Below, piece by piece: positions 1 to 6,171 of a stretch of DNA of 7,314 nucleotides. Numbering within the stretch: position 1 is the stretch's first letter; each line of letters opens with the position of its first letter. Source of the DNA: Acidobacteriota bacterium (GTDB lineage: Bacteria; Acidobacteriota; Terriglobia; Terriglobales; Acidobacteriaceae); assembly GCA_019510535.1 (NCBI GenBank), contig JAEKKE010000414.1, forward strand, positions 1 through 7,314. The letters run 5' to 3'. A model generated the notes under the pieces. The model saw only the letters and a program-made list of their open reading frames with translations, was not told where the DNA came from and ran no database searches. The position numbers and the translations under genes were made by a program.

Positions 1-115
1 TGGGGGATCCAGAATAACTCTGAGCGTGCAAGGATCCGCGGATCAATGAAATCTTCTAAGTAACAAGGACACCCAGCAGATAATATACCTGCAAATTCCT
101 GAAATTGTACCTCAG
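1..115. other. Intergenic stretch downstream of the permease
   Basis: I see no gene in these 115 bases, which lie beyond the stop codon of the minus-strand permease. The only structure I notice is a perfect 12-bp palindrome, GATCCGCGGATC, at 33-44, with another GGATCC at 5-10. There is no stem followed by a T-run in the permease direction, so no intrinsic terminator for the permease is visible here. Confidence 0.5.
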
Positions 116-2476
116 TTACTTGGTAGTTGTTGCAGGAGTTGGTTTAGGAGACTGTAAAGACAGCCCCGGGCCGGCCCCTTCCACCGAGTCGTAACGAGCA
201 GGAGAGCCCAGAGCCTGATGGTGCTGTGTATGTTCGATGCATTCCTGCAGGCCATGCACGACCGCATCGCGATCCTTGGAATATTCCGAGGATAGCCGTG
301 TTAACGCATACGTCACGATGTCGCTGTGATGCAGATGCTGCATGTTGGGATTGCGGCGGAGATTCAACCAGAGGCGATGAACCAACTGGACATCTTCCGC
401 AGGAATAGTGGGTGCATGCGGCCCGATATGAAAGCTTTCGGCCTCGCCCTGCTGCGGCACTACGTAGAACGTGAACTGCCGCTTCGGCTCAGGAAGAGTC
501 TCCCACGCTTGGCCGACGTGATAGGCCTGCTCCTGCGCGGTGAGCTTGCTGGAGAGGCCGGAGACCACGGCAGCAGCTTCCAGTGAGGTAGCCGTCTTGA
601 CGATCGCTGCAAAGATGTCGCCGGCTGGTACAACAAGTAGTGAGATATGTTTGCCAAAGCCTTCTGCGACGGAGACCGCCTTGGTAAACAGCATCTGTTC
701 ATGTTCAGAGAAGAGCTGTTCACTGGCGTCGACATACTCTGGACCACCCACGCCCATCATTCGAGCGGCGAGTACGACAACATCCTGTTCATCGGTATCC
801 GTGCGTGCCAGCGCCCACTTCAAGGCGAAAGGGTTCGCCGCATCGCGCATGGTAACCAGAACGCAACCGGGACGGATCTTCAGCTCTTCCGCACCGATGT
901 CATCGGAGTGCTCGAGTTGGAAGTGCTCCTTCATCTGACGCTCTGCGAGCGCATGGCGGCGCTTGTTATCCCGCTCTGAGAGCGAAAAGATGATGAAGAA
1001 GACGACGGCGAAGATGATGCCGGAGACGGTCGCGACTGACTTGGTAAAGAGATTTACTATCGCCGTGGTCAGCAACACACAGAAGACGCTGGTCAGGCCG
1101 ACCGGAATCTCGGTGCGGCCGATGTGCAGATTCAACGGCACCTTCGCGCCACGTTCCCCGCGGAAACGATAGCGCAGCACCAGCATGGCCAGGGCATTGA
1201 AGGTGAACGACCAGATCACGCCGAAGGCATACGCTTCGCCAATCAGAATGACGTCGCCGCGCGTGATGACAATCACCAGCAATTGCATGCCGGTAACCAG
1301 ATTCACGATGCGGTGGCTGGTTCCGAATCTTCTGTGTGGTTTGCGGAACCAGTCGGTAAGAACTCCGTCTTCAGCGACGCGCATCAACACACCGGTCGAG
1401 CCAACGATGGCGGTGTTGACTGCTCCGCCGAGGATCAGGAAGCCGACGATGACGACAAAGGCGCGGAAGGCCAGGCGCAAAAACTCCGGGCCCGCCATGT
1501 ACATCGCCATACCGGCGATGAGGTTGTCCCGGTAGACGGAGACGCGAACGTCATCCGGAATGATCATGACCGCAAGCATCGATCCAATGCCCGTGAAGAG
1601 CAGGCTGTAGATGGCGATCACCATCGCCGCGCGCTTCAGGTTCTTGAGCTTCGGGTGCTCGATCTCGCGGTTGACTTGTGCGAGCGATTCCTCGCCGGAC
1701 ATGGCCAGCACGGAGTGGCCGAAGGCCATCAGGATGCCGAAGAGACCAAGGGTCTGGGCGAAATGGGTACCTTTGAGGAAGCCGAGCGCTGCGGGAGAGA
1801 ATTTGAGGCTCGAAGGGGTGGGGAACGGTGGAAGATGGGCTCCGCGATGGACGGCGGTCAGTGTGCCCCATGCCAGAAGAAGGATCACCATCACCGTGGT
1901 GATCTTCATGATCGTCAGAGCTTTTTCGCTGGACTCCTCGATGCCCTTGATGTTCTGCCACCAGAAATAAATCGTGATGACTACGGCAAAGGCGGCGGAG
2001 GCATAGTTGACGTTCAGTTGAGGCGCTGCCCACGTTGGCCAGTGATATTTCTCGACACACAATCTGGCCAGATCGTTCATCATGCCGACGATGTATTGAC
2101 CGGCAGACACGCCCGAGATCGGTCCGGTCAGTACGTAGTCGAACATCAGCGCTGAGACCGAAACCTTGGCGAAGGTGGAGCCGAGTGCTTCCTTCACGAT
2201 GCGGTAGACGCCGCCTCGGGTAAACATCGAACAGCTCTCGACGTAGACCGAGCGCACCGCATAGGAGAAGAGCATCACGCCGATGATGAACCATGGCGCA
2301 GATTTGCCAACAGCCTCTTCTGAGATGCCTCCGGCGTAGAAGGCCGACGATCCAAGGTCGTTCAGAACGATGGCGGCGGCTCGCCAGAAGGAAATGAAGG
2401 TGAGCATAACCGAGGAGGCTACGACGAGCCGAACTCGGTTCGGTTGCGGAACGGTGACCGTGGGTTTAGAGGCCAT
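116..2476 (-). CDS. APC-superfamily amino acid permease with C-terminal USP-like domain
   Basis: This is a probable secondary transporter of amino acids or related compounds in the inner membrane. The longest frame starts at 2536 (806 residues); I prefer the ATG at 2476 (residue 21 of that frame, giving 786) because a promoter lies directly against the upstream ATG and residues 1-20 look unlike a permease start. In the 806-residue numbering about twelve hydrophobic segments run from residue 35 to 520. They include SVMLTFISFWRAA near 42-54, a GPISGVSAG segment near 138-146, and GHSVLAMSGEES near 273-284, typical of APC transporters. A charged linker (520-555) leads into a soluble region (about 556-690) with alternating beta/alpha character (GCVLVTM, DVVVLAARM, ISLLVVPAGD) resembling a UspA-type fold. 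The last roughly 115 residues contain His clusters and a Pro/Thr-rich end. The substrate cannot be told from sequence. The family call is firm; the USP-like call is from fold pattern only. Confidence 0.87.
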   Translation of the reverse strand: MASKPTVTVPQPNRVRLVVASSVMLTFISFWRAAAIVLNDLGSSAFYAGGISEEAVGKSAPWFIIGVMLFSYAVRSVYVESCSMFTRGGVYRIVKEALGSTFAKVSVSALMFDYVLTGPISGVSAGQYIVGMMNDLARLCVEKYHWPTWAAPQLNVNYASAAFAVVITIYFWWQNIKGIEESSEKALTIMKITTVMVILLLAWGTLTAVHRGAHLPPFPTPSSLKFSPAALGFLKGTHFAQTLGLFGILMAFGHSVLAMSGEESLAQVNREIEHPKLKNLKRAAMVIAIYSLLFTGIGSMLAVMIIPDDVRVSVYRDNLIAGMAMYMAGPEFLRLAFRAFVVIVGFLILGGAVNTAIVGSTGVLMRVAEDGVLTDWFRKPHRRFGTSHRIVNLVTGMQLLVIVITRGDVILIGEAYAFGVIWSFTFNALAMLVLRYRFRGERGAKVPLNLHIGRTEIPVGLTSVFCVLLTTAIVNLFTKSVATVSGIIFAVVFFIIFSLSERDNKRRHALAERQMKEHFQLEHSDDIGAEELKIRPGCVLVTMRDAANPFALKWALARTDTDEQDVVVLAARMMGVGGPEYVDASEQLFSEHEQMLFTKAVSVAEGFGKHISLLVVPAGDIFAAIVKTATSLEAAAVVSGLSSKLTAQEQAYHVGQAWETLPEPKRQFTFYVVPQQGEAESFHIGPHAPTIPAEDVQLVHRLWLNLRRNPNMQHLHHSDIVTYALTRLSSEYSKDRDAVVHGLQECIEHTQHHQALGSPARYDSVEGAGPGLSLQSPKPTPATTTK

Positions 2477-2541
2477 CTTAATGGTAGCGCCTTTTGAGGA
2501 CTTTACAATCCGTCCTTCAACGAAACTGACGCCCATCGAAG

Positions 2542-2570
2542 AGTCTAGACCTGTGGTTGGGCAAGGTCAA
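2542..2570 (-). promoter_or_regulatory. Sigma70-type promoter of the permease
   Basis: On the minus strand TTGACC (2565-2570) is separated by exactly 17 bases from TAGACT (2542-2547). This matches the -35 consensus at five positions and the -10 consensus at four. Transcription would begin around 2535-2536, right at the first possible ATG of the permease, so either that ATG is used without a leader or translation starts at 2476 with a leader of about 60 bases. The promoter sits between the stop of the small upstream gene (2580) and the permease, so the permease need not depend on read-through from that gene. Confidence 0.6.
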
Positions 2571-2579
2571 TGGGTGACG

Positions 2580-2744
2580 CTATAGCTCCGCTTCGTTCGG
2601 TTCTTCATCGGGAGTGAAGACTTCCAGCAGATCGTGCGCAGAACTGATGACAACGACGAAGGCTGAACCAACAAGGCCGAAGAAGAACATCGGCACAAGT
2701 AGATGCGAGAGTCCGTGAATGAACAGGTCGACCACGAACACCAT
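2580..2744 (-). CDS. Small hydrophobic membrane protein, 54 residues, unrecognised
   Basis: An ATG at 2744 opens a frame of 54 codons ending in TAG at 2580. I do not recognise the family. Residues 2-35 are strongly hydrophobic (MVFVVDLFIHGLSHLL, then VPMFFFGLVGSAFVVV) with two internal His and a Pro at 18, fitting one long or two short membrane segments. The end is acidic (TPDEEPNEAEL). The separation into a membrane part and a charged tail is what a real small membrane protein looks like and is unlikely by chance. The gene is divergent from lnt, with 43 bp between the two starts, and lies upstream of the permease on the same strand, ending 10 bp before the permease -35 box. No strong Shine-Dalgarno is visible; AGGCG lies about five bases ahead of the ATG. 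A regulatory or structural envelope role is possible but not shown. Confidence 0.6.
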   Translation of the reverse strand: MVFVVDLFIHGLSHLLVPMFFFGLVGSAFVVVISSAHDLLEVFTPDEEPNEAEL

Positions 2745-2787
2745 TGTACGCCTGTATGGTTGTTAGACTTTCCCGAGCGGAGGATGC

Positions 2788-4251
2788 ATGCAGGCAGTTT
2801 CGAGGCGGAGATGGATGCTCGCACTTGTGTCGGGCGTATTGCAGGTGCTCATCTTTCCGATGGCCGGTCCTGTGCCCGCATGGCGAGCTGTGTTGTGCTG
2901 GCTGGCGCTGACTCCGCTACTGGTAGCGTTGCTCGATGCCAAGCTGCTGAAGATGCGAGAGTTTGGTGTCCTTGGATATGGCTGCGGGATCCTTTGGTAC
3001 CTGGGGAGTTGTTACTGGGTCATGCCGACGATGTATCTCTACGGCGGCATGAGTAAACCCGCTGGCTTTGGCATCCTGCTGCTCTTTGCACTTTACCTGG
3101 GGCTGTATCATGCGCTCTTCGGCGTACTGATCGGCTTTCTGCGCCGTTTCTGGAGTGCCGGCTACGTACTTCTTGCCGCGCCATTTGTATGGGTAGCGGT
3201 AGAGTTGGCGCGAGCCCGTATTACAAGCTTTCCCTGGGACCAGTTAGGTGTTGCGCAGGTCGACAATCCTTTGCTGACACTGCTTGGTCCATGGGGCGGA
3301 GTCTATGCGATGAGCTTCATTATCGCGGCTGTGAATGCCCTGGTGGCCTCCTGGTGGATATTGGAAAAAAATTCCTGGAAGCCGGTCGTCGCAGGTGTGT
3401 CTCTCGCAATTGCGTTGCAGGTAGGCGGATGGGTGAAAGAGAAGGGCGACGAAGGTCATCTGCACTCTCTTCCGCAGGCGAAGCAGCACGCCATTTTGTT
3501 GCAGGGAAACCTGTCGGAATCCGGTCCGGAGGCTCCACGGAATGGCGATGCCGACTCGCTGCTGACTGCGTTTGTACAGCAGTCACTTGGCAAGGCCGAT
3601 CTGCGTCCACAGGTCATCATCTGGCCCGAGTCACCTGCACCATTCGCCACAAACGATCCTAAGTTCCGCCAAATGATCGGCGCCATGGCGCAAGCGACGA
3701 ACAGCGCTGCCATCATCGGTGCGGAAGGGGTCGAGATCGACAGCTCGGTGCCTGGCGGCTACAAGGCGTATAACTCCGCGGCGCTCTTTGCTGCCGATGG
3801 AAGCTATCGCGGTCATTACGACAAGGTTCATCTCGTTCCGTTTGGAGAGTATCTTCCGTTTCCGTCTCTCTTCCAGTTTGCGGGTGGCCTTGTCGCGGAG
3901 GTTGGGCGCTCTGATCCTGGGCACTTCCGAACCGTCTTCCGTCCTGATGGCCATGGCTACGGCACGTTTATTTGCTATGAGTCTATCTTCGCGGATGAGG
4001 TACGGCAGTTCGTGAAGGGTGGCGCCGAGGTGCTGGTCAATATCTCCAACGACGGATGGTACGGAGATACCAGCGCTCCGTGGCAACACCTGAACATGGC
4101 CCGGATGCGGGCCATTGAGAATCGCCGGTGGGTGCTGCGCGATACCAACACGGGTGTGACAGGCGCCATCGATCCCTACGGCCACCTTCGCGAACAGGCC
4201 CCGCGGCACATACGACGATTGCCGTGGGCTTCGATTATGCGGACGAGATGA
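2788..4251 (+). CDS. lnt: Apolipoprotein N-acyltransferase, frame-disrupted near its 3' end
   Basis: Lnt is the inner-membrane enzyme that transfers an acyl chain from phospholipid to the N-terminal diacylglyceryl-cysteine of lipoproteins, the last maturation step. The start at 2788 has GGAGG four bases upstream; an in-frame ATG at 2815 is a weaker option. Residues 10-215 hold several membrane helices. Residues 233-470 form the nitrilase-like domain with the expected triad: Glu281 (WPES), Lys346 (YDKVHLVPFGEYLP) and Cys396 (FICYES). NDGWYGDTSAPWQH (421-434), MARMRAIENR (438-447) and RDTNTGVTG (451-459) are also family signatures. From about residue 471 the frame is no longer Lnt-like and stops at TGA 4249-4251, giving 487 residues. 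The missing end, including TFYTQFGD and the last membrane helix, is encoded in the frame one base back (4203-4397). Repairing one base would give about 536 residues, a normal length. Function as read is doubtful because the last helix is lost. Confidence 0.9.
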   Translation: MQAVSRRRWMLALVSGVLQVLIFPMAGPVPAWRAVLCWLALTPLLVALLDAKLLKMREFGVLGYGCGILWYLGSCYWVMPTMYLYGGMSKPAGFGILLLFALYLGLYHALFGVLIGFLRRFWSAGYVLLAAPFVWVAVELARARITSFPWDQLGVAQVDNPLLTLLGPWGGVYAMSFIIAAVNALVASWWILEKNSWKPVVAGVSLAIALQVGGWVKEKGDEGHLHSLPQAKQHAILLQGNLSESGPEAPRNGDADSLLTAFVQQSLGKADLRPQVIIWPESPAPFATNDPKFRQMIGAMAQATNSAAIIGAEGVEIDSSVPGGYKAYNSAALFAADGSYRGHYDKVHLVPFGEYLPFPSLFQFAGGLVAEVGRSDPGHFRTVFRPDGHGYGTFICYESIFADEVRQFVKGGAEVLVNISNDGWYGDTSAPWQHLNMARMRAIENRRWVLRDTNTGVTGAIDPYGHLREQAPRHIRRLPWASIMRTR

Positions 4252-4397
4252 CCTTCTATACGCAGTTTGGCGATGTATTCGCCTACGGATGTTCTCTGGT
4301 GGTGGCTACCTTGCTTGCATATGGTGCGTTACGGGTGAAGCAAACTGCCTCCGGCGCAACTGCCTCCGGCACAACCGCCCCCGGCGCATTAGAATAA
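4203..4397 (+). pseudogene. lnt: Displaced C-terminal part of Lnt (frameshifted)
   Basis: In the frame one base back from the upstream lnt frame, this stretch reads as the normal end of Lnt: a TTIAVGFDY strand, then DEMTFYTQFGDVFAYG, which matches the conserved FYT-x-x-GD motif at the end of the family, then a membrane helix (CSLVVATLLAYGALRV). It closes with a low-complexity ASGATASGTTAPGALE tail and TAA at 4395-4397. It has no credible start or ribosome site of its own, so it is part of lnt and not a separate gene. The switch point lies between the shared REQAP region and TTIAV, most simply at the four-C run 4199-4202, where one extra C restores the frame. Sequencing error or a real one-base deletion cannot be separated here. 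Confidence 0.85.
4344..4388 (+). repeat. Three tandem 15-bp imperfect repeats at the lnt 3' end
   Basis: Three adjacent 15-base units begin at 4344, 4359 and 4374, the first being actgcctccggcgca; the second differs at one position and the third at two. In the Lnt tail frame they encode (T-A-S-G-A), (T-A-S-G-T) and (T-A-P-G-A), a flexible cytoplasmic tail. Because the unit is a multiple of three, copy-number change would not break the frame. Confidence 0.8.
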
Positions 4398-4401
4398 CGG
4401 C

Positions 4402-5542
4402 ATGCTTGCTGATCTAGAGTTTGCTTACTCCCCGGTGCGTGAGAAGGTGCGCGACCTGCGGGAGTATCTTTGACGCCGCACGTTTGCGGCGCGAACTGTC
4501 TGACATTGAAGAAAAAGTAGCCGATCCGGCGGTCTGGGCGGATGCGGCGAAGTCACAGCCGCTGATGCGCGAGCGCAAGCGGCTTGAGGGGCTGCTGGCC
4601 GATGATGAGGAACTGGCGCGCCGGGCGGGCGACATCGAGGCCTACTTCGAGCTTGTCAAGGAAGGCGGCGAGGAGGAATCGCTGCTTGCGGATCTGAAGC
4701 GCGAGGTCGACGGCCTGACGGAATTTGCCGAAAAGCTCGAGACCAAGACCCTGCTAGGCGGCGAGACCGATCCTCTGAATGCGATCGTCACTGTCCATCC
4801 GGGAGCCGGCGGTACCGAGAGCCAGGATTGGGCAGAGATGCTGCTGCGCATGTATCTGCGCTGGGCAGAGCGGCAGGGCTTCAAGACCGAGATCAACGAA
4901 CTGCAGGATGGTGACGAGGCGGGTATCAAGTCCGCGACCTTTACCCTGACGGGCGAATATGCCTTCGGTTTGCTGAGCGGAGAGACGGGTGTCCATCGCC
5001 TGGTGCGTATCTCTCCCTTCGATTCGGCAAAGCGCCGCCACACCTCATTTGCCAGCGTCTTCGTCTCGCCGGAGATCGATGACTCGATCGTTATTGACAT
5101 CAAGCCGGACGAGATTCGCACGGATACCTACCGCTCCGGCGGCAAGGGCGGCCAGCACGTCAATACGACCGACTCGGCTGTGCGCATCACGCACATTCCC
5201 ACTGGAATCGTCGCCGCCTGCCAGAACGAGCGTTCGCAGCATAAGAACCGCGAAAAGGCGATGAAGATGCTGCGGTCACGGTTGTATGAGTTCGAGCTGG
5301 ACAAGAAAAAAGCGGCGAGCAAGAAGCTTGAGGACTCGAAGCTGGATATCAACTTCGGTTCGCAGATCCGCAACTACGTGCTGCAGCCCTATCGCATTGC
5401 CAAGGACCTGCGTACGCGTGTGGAGACCGGCGATGTGGACTCGGTGCTGGATGGCGACCTGGAAATCTTTATTGCGGGTTATTTGAAGATGCGCCGCGAG
5501 GGTGGCATCCCGGTGCCGATTACGGACGACGACGATCTGTAG
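4402..5542 (+). CDS. prfB: Peptide chain release factor 2 (programmed +1 frameshift)
   Basis: RF2 recognises UAA and UGA stop codons in the ribosomal A site and triggers peptide release. Translation starts at ATG 4402, reads 23 codons (ending ...REYL) to an in-frame TGA at 4471-4473, then shifts +1 so that decoding resumes at GAC 4472, i.e. join(4402..4470,4472..5542), 379 residues. The stop-recognition SPF motif is at residues 204-206 and the catalytic GGQ at 249-251, almost the same numbering as in E. coli. The strings GVHRLVRISPFDS, RRHTSFASVFV, SAVRITHIPTGIV and RSQHKN are RF2 signatures. The GGQ approach is SGGKGGQHVNTT, with Ser where E. coli K-12 has Thr246. The ATG is four bases past the restored lnt stop and has no clear Shine-Dalgarno, suggesting translational coupling to lnt. 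RF2 controls its own level through the frameshift. An intrinsic terminator follows. Confidence 0.97.
4460..4473 (+). promoter_or_regulatory. RF2 autoregulatory frameshift site
   Basis: GGGAG (4460-4464) acts as an internal Shine-Dalgarno, followed after the usual three-base spacer (TAT) by the slippery CTT (4468-4470) and the in-frame TGA (4471-4473), with C next. This is the conserved layout of bacterial prfB genes: when RF2 is scarce the ribosome pauses at the UGA, tRNA-Leu slips from CUU to UUU, and reading continues in the +1 frame. The internal Shine-Dalgarno is slightly shorter than the AGGGGG of E. coli. Confidence 0.95.
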
Positions 5543-5557
5543 GGCCCACCCTGGCAG

Positions 5558-5589
5558 AAGAGCCTGCGTTACGCAGGCTCTTTGCTTTT
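5558..5589 (+). terminator. Intrinsic terminator after prfB
   Basis: AGAGCCTGCG (5559-5568) and CGCAGGCTCT (5572-5581) form a perfect 10-bp stem around a TTA loop, extendable by A5558-T5582, followed by TTTGCTTTT. It lies 15 bases after the prfB stop and should end the lnt-prfB transcript. An outer pair, CCCACC (5545-5550) with GGTGGG (5590-5595), encloses it and could form a larger alternative fold. The opposite strand has only a weak T-run after the stem, so it is best seen as one-directional. Confidence 0.88.
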
Positions 5590-5642
5590 GGTGGGGAAAA
5601 TCTGGAGCAACTGGGCAAGATTTCGCGCATCCAACACTCACC

Positions 5643-6158
5643 ATGGCGACTGTGAATGCGGACCCTGTGAATGCGGACCCTGTGAATGCGGACAAGGACC
5701 TCCGGAAACAGCTCCTGGCGCTTCTGAAAGAAGCACAGGCGCACGCAACTTTTGACGATGCCGTTGCAGACTTTCCTGCGGCGAAACGCGGTATCGTCCC
5801 GGAGGGGCTGCCGTACTCCGCCTGGCAGTTACTGGAACACCTGCGGATCGCACAGCGGGACATCCTTGAATTCAGCACCAATGAAGACGGCCGCTACGAG
5901 GAACTGAAGTGGCCGGAGGGGTACTGGCCGAAGGAGGCCGAGCCGCCCTCGGCGAAGGCCTGGGAAGAGAGTATCGCCGCGATTAAAGAAGATCTGAGTG
6001 AGTTCGAGAAGCTCGTCGAAAAAGGCGATCTGCATACTCCGTTTGCCTGGGGTCAGGGACAGAACCTCCTCCGGGAGGTTCTGCTGGTCGCAGACCACTC
6101 CGCATACCATGTGGGCGAGTTGATTATGCTGCGGCGGCTGCTGGGAATCTGGAAGTGA
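5643..6158 (+). CDS. DinB-superfamily protein, putative metal-dependent
   Basis: This is a 171-residue helical protein of the DinB/YfiT-like superfamily, whose members form a four-helix bundle holding a divalent metal; several act in thiol (bacillithiol or mycothiol) transfer, but most are uncharacterised. Three His fit the metal site: His66 in the LLEHLRIAQRDI helix, and His152 and His156 in ADHSAYHVGEL, the family hallmark near the C-terminus. Residues 4-19 carry a VNADP repeat (see the repeat entry). The frame is open back to 5502, through the prfB end and the terminator, so ATG 5643 is the sensible start although no Shine-Dalgarno precedes it; GTG codons inside the repeat are alternatives. 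The next gene begins 13 bases after the stop, suggesting one transcript. The substrate cannot be inferred. No promoter is obvious between the terminator and the start. Confidence 0.85.
   Translation: MATVNADPVNADPVNADKDLRKQLLALLKEAQAHATFDDAVADFPAAKRGIVPEGLPYSAWQLLEHLRIAQRDILEFSTNEDGRYEELKWPEGYWPKEAEPPSAKAWEESIAAIKEDLSEFEKLVEKGDLHTPFAWGQGQNLLREVLLVADHSAYHVGELIMLRRLLGIWK
5652..5693 (+). repeat. Three tandem 15-bp repeats at the DinB-like gene 5' end
   Basis: The unit gtgaatgcggaccct occurs perfectly at 5652-5666 and 5667-5681, and its first 12 bases again at 5682-5693. It encodes VNADP, VNADP, VNAD at the extreme N-terminus, ahead of the helical bundle. Perfect identity suggests recent duplication by slippage; the frame is kept whatever the copy number. 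Confidence 0.9.
6060..6083 (+). other. Hairpin with UNCG-type tetraloop inside the DinB-like gene
   Basis: CAGAACCTCC (6060-6069) pairs perfectly with GGAGGTTCTG (6074-6083) around a TCCG loop. The mRNA would have a C(UCCG)G tetraloop, a member of the unusually stable UNCG class. No T-run follows, so it is not a terminator. It lies in the codons for QNLLREVLL, shortly before the His152/His156 motif. Confidence 0.6.
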
Positions 6159-6171
6159 CAGGAGAGCGGGG

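Noticed and set aside
33..44. Palindrome GATCCGCGGATC as an operator
   Set aside because: A 12-bp palindrome of restriction-site type, downstream of the permease and not near a visible promoter; nothing supports binding by a regulator.
1883..1904. Inverted repeat GATCACCA...TGGTGATC
   Set aside because: It falls on codons for an Ile/Thr/Val membrane helix of the permease, where ATC, ACC and GTG codons make such symmetry likely by chance; no T-run.
1124..2155. Long open frame (343 codons) on the plus strand
   Set aside because: It lies wholly antisense to the permease, is rich in Asp, His, Arg and Glu without domain-like pattern, and is explained by the codon composition of the opposite strand.
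2744..2769. Possible lnt promoter, TTGTAC with TAGACT
   Set aside because: The spacer is only 14 bases, too short for a normal sigma70 promoter; the 43-bp divergent gap must hold some promoter but I cannot place it.
3631..4209. 192-codon minus-strand frame inside lnt
   Set aside because: Fully antisense to the catalytic domain of Lnt, with no recognisable motif.
4191..4215. Programmed -1 frameshift in lnt
   Set aside because: No slippery heptamer in phase, no internal Shine-Dalgarno at suitable distance and no obvious downstream stem; a single-base error or mutation is simpler.
4128..4397. Separate small gene starting at ATG 4128
   Set aside because: Its first 25 codons overlap conserved Lnt sequence in another frame and are not protein-like; only the part after about 4203 is meaningful, as the displaced Lnt end.
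5276..5881. 201-codon minus-strand frame across the prfB end and terminator
   Set aside because: It runs through the 3' end of prfB, an intrinsic terminator and the repeat at the DinB-like start, giving repeated GSAFT units that simply mirror that repeat; no family resemblance.
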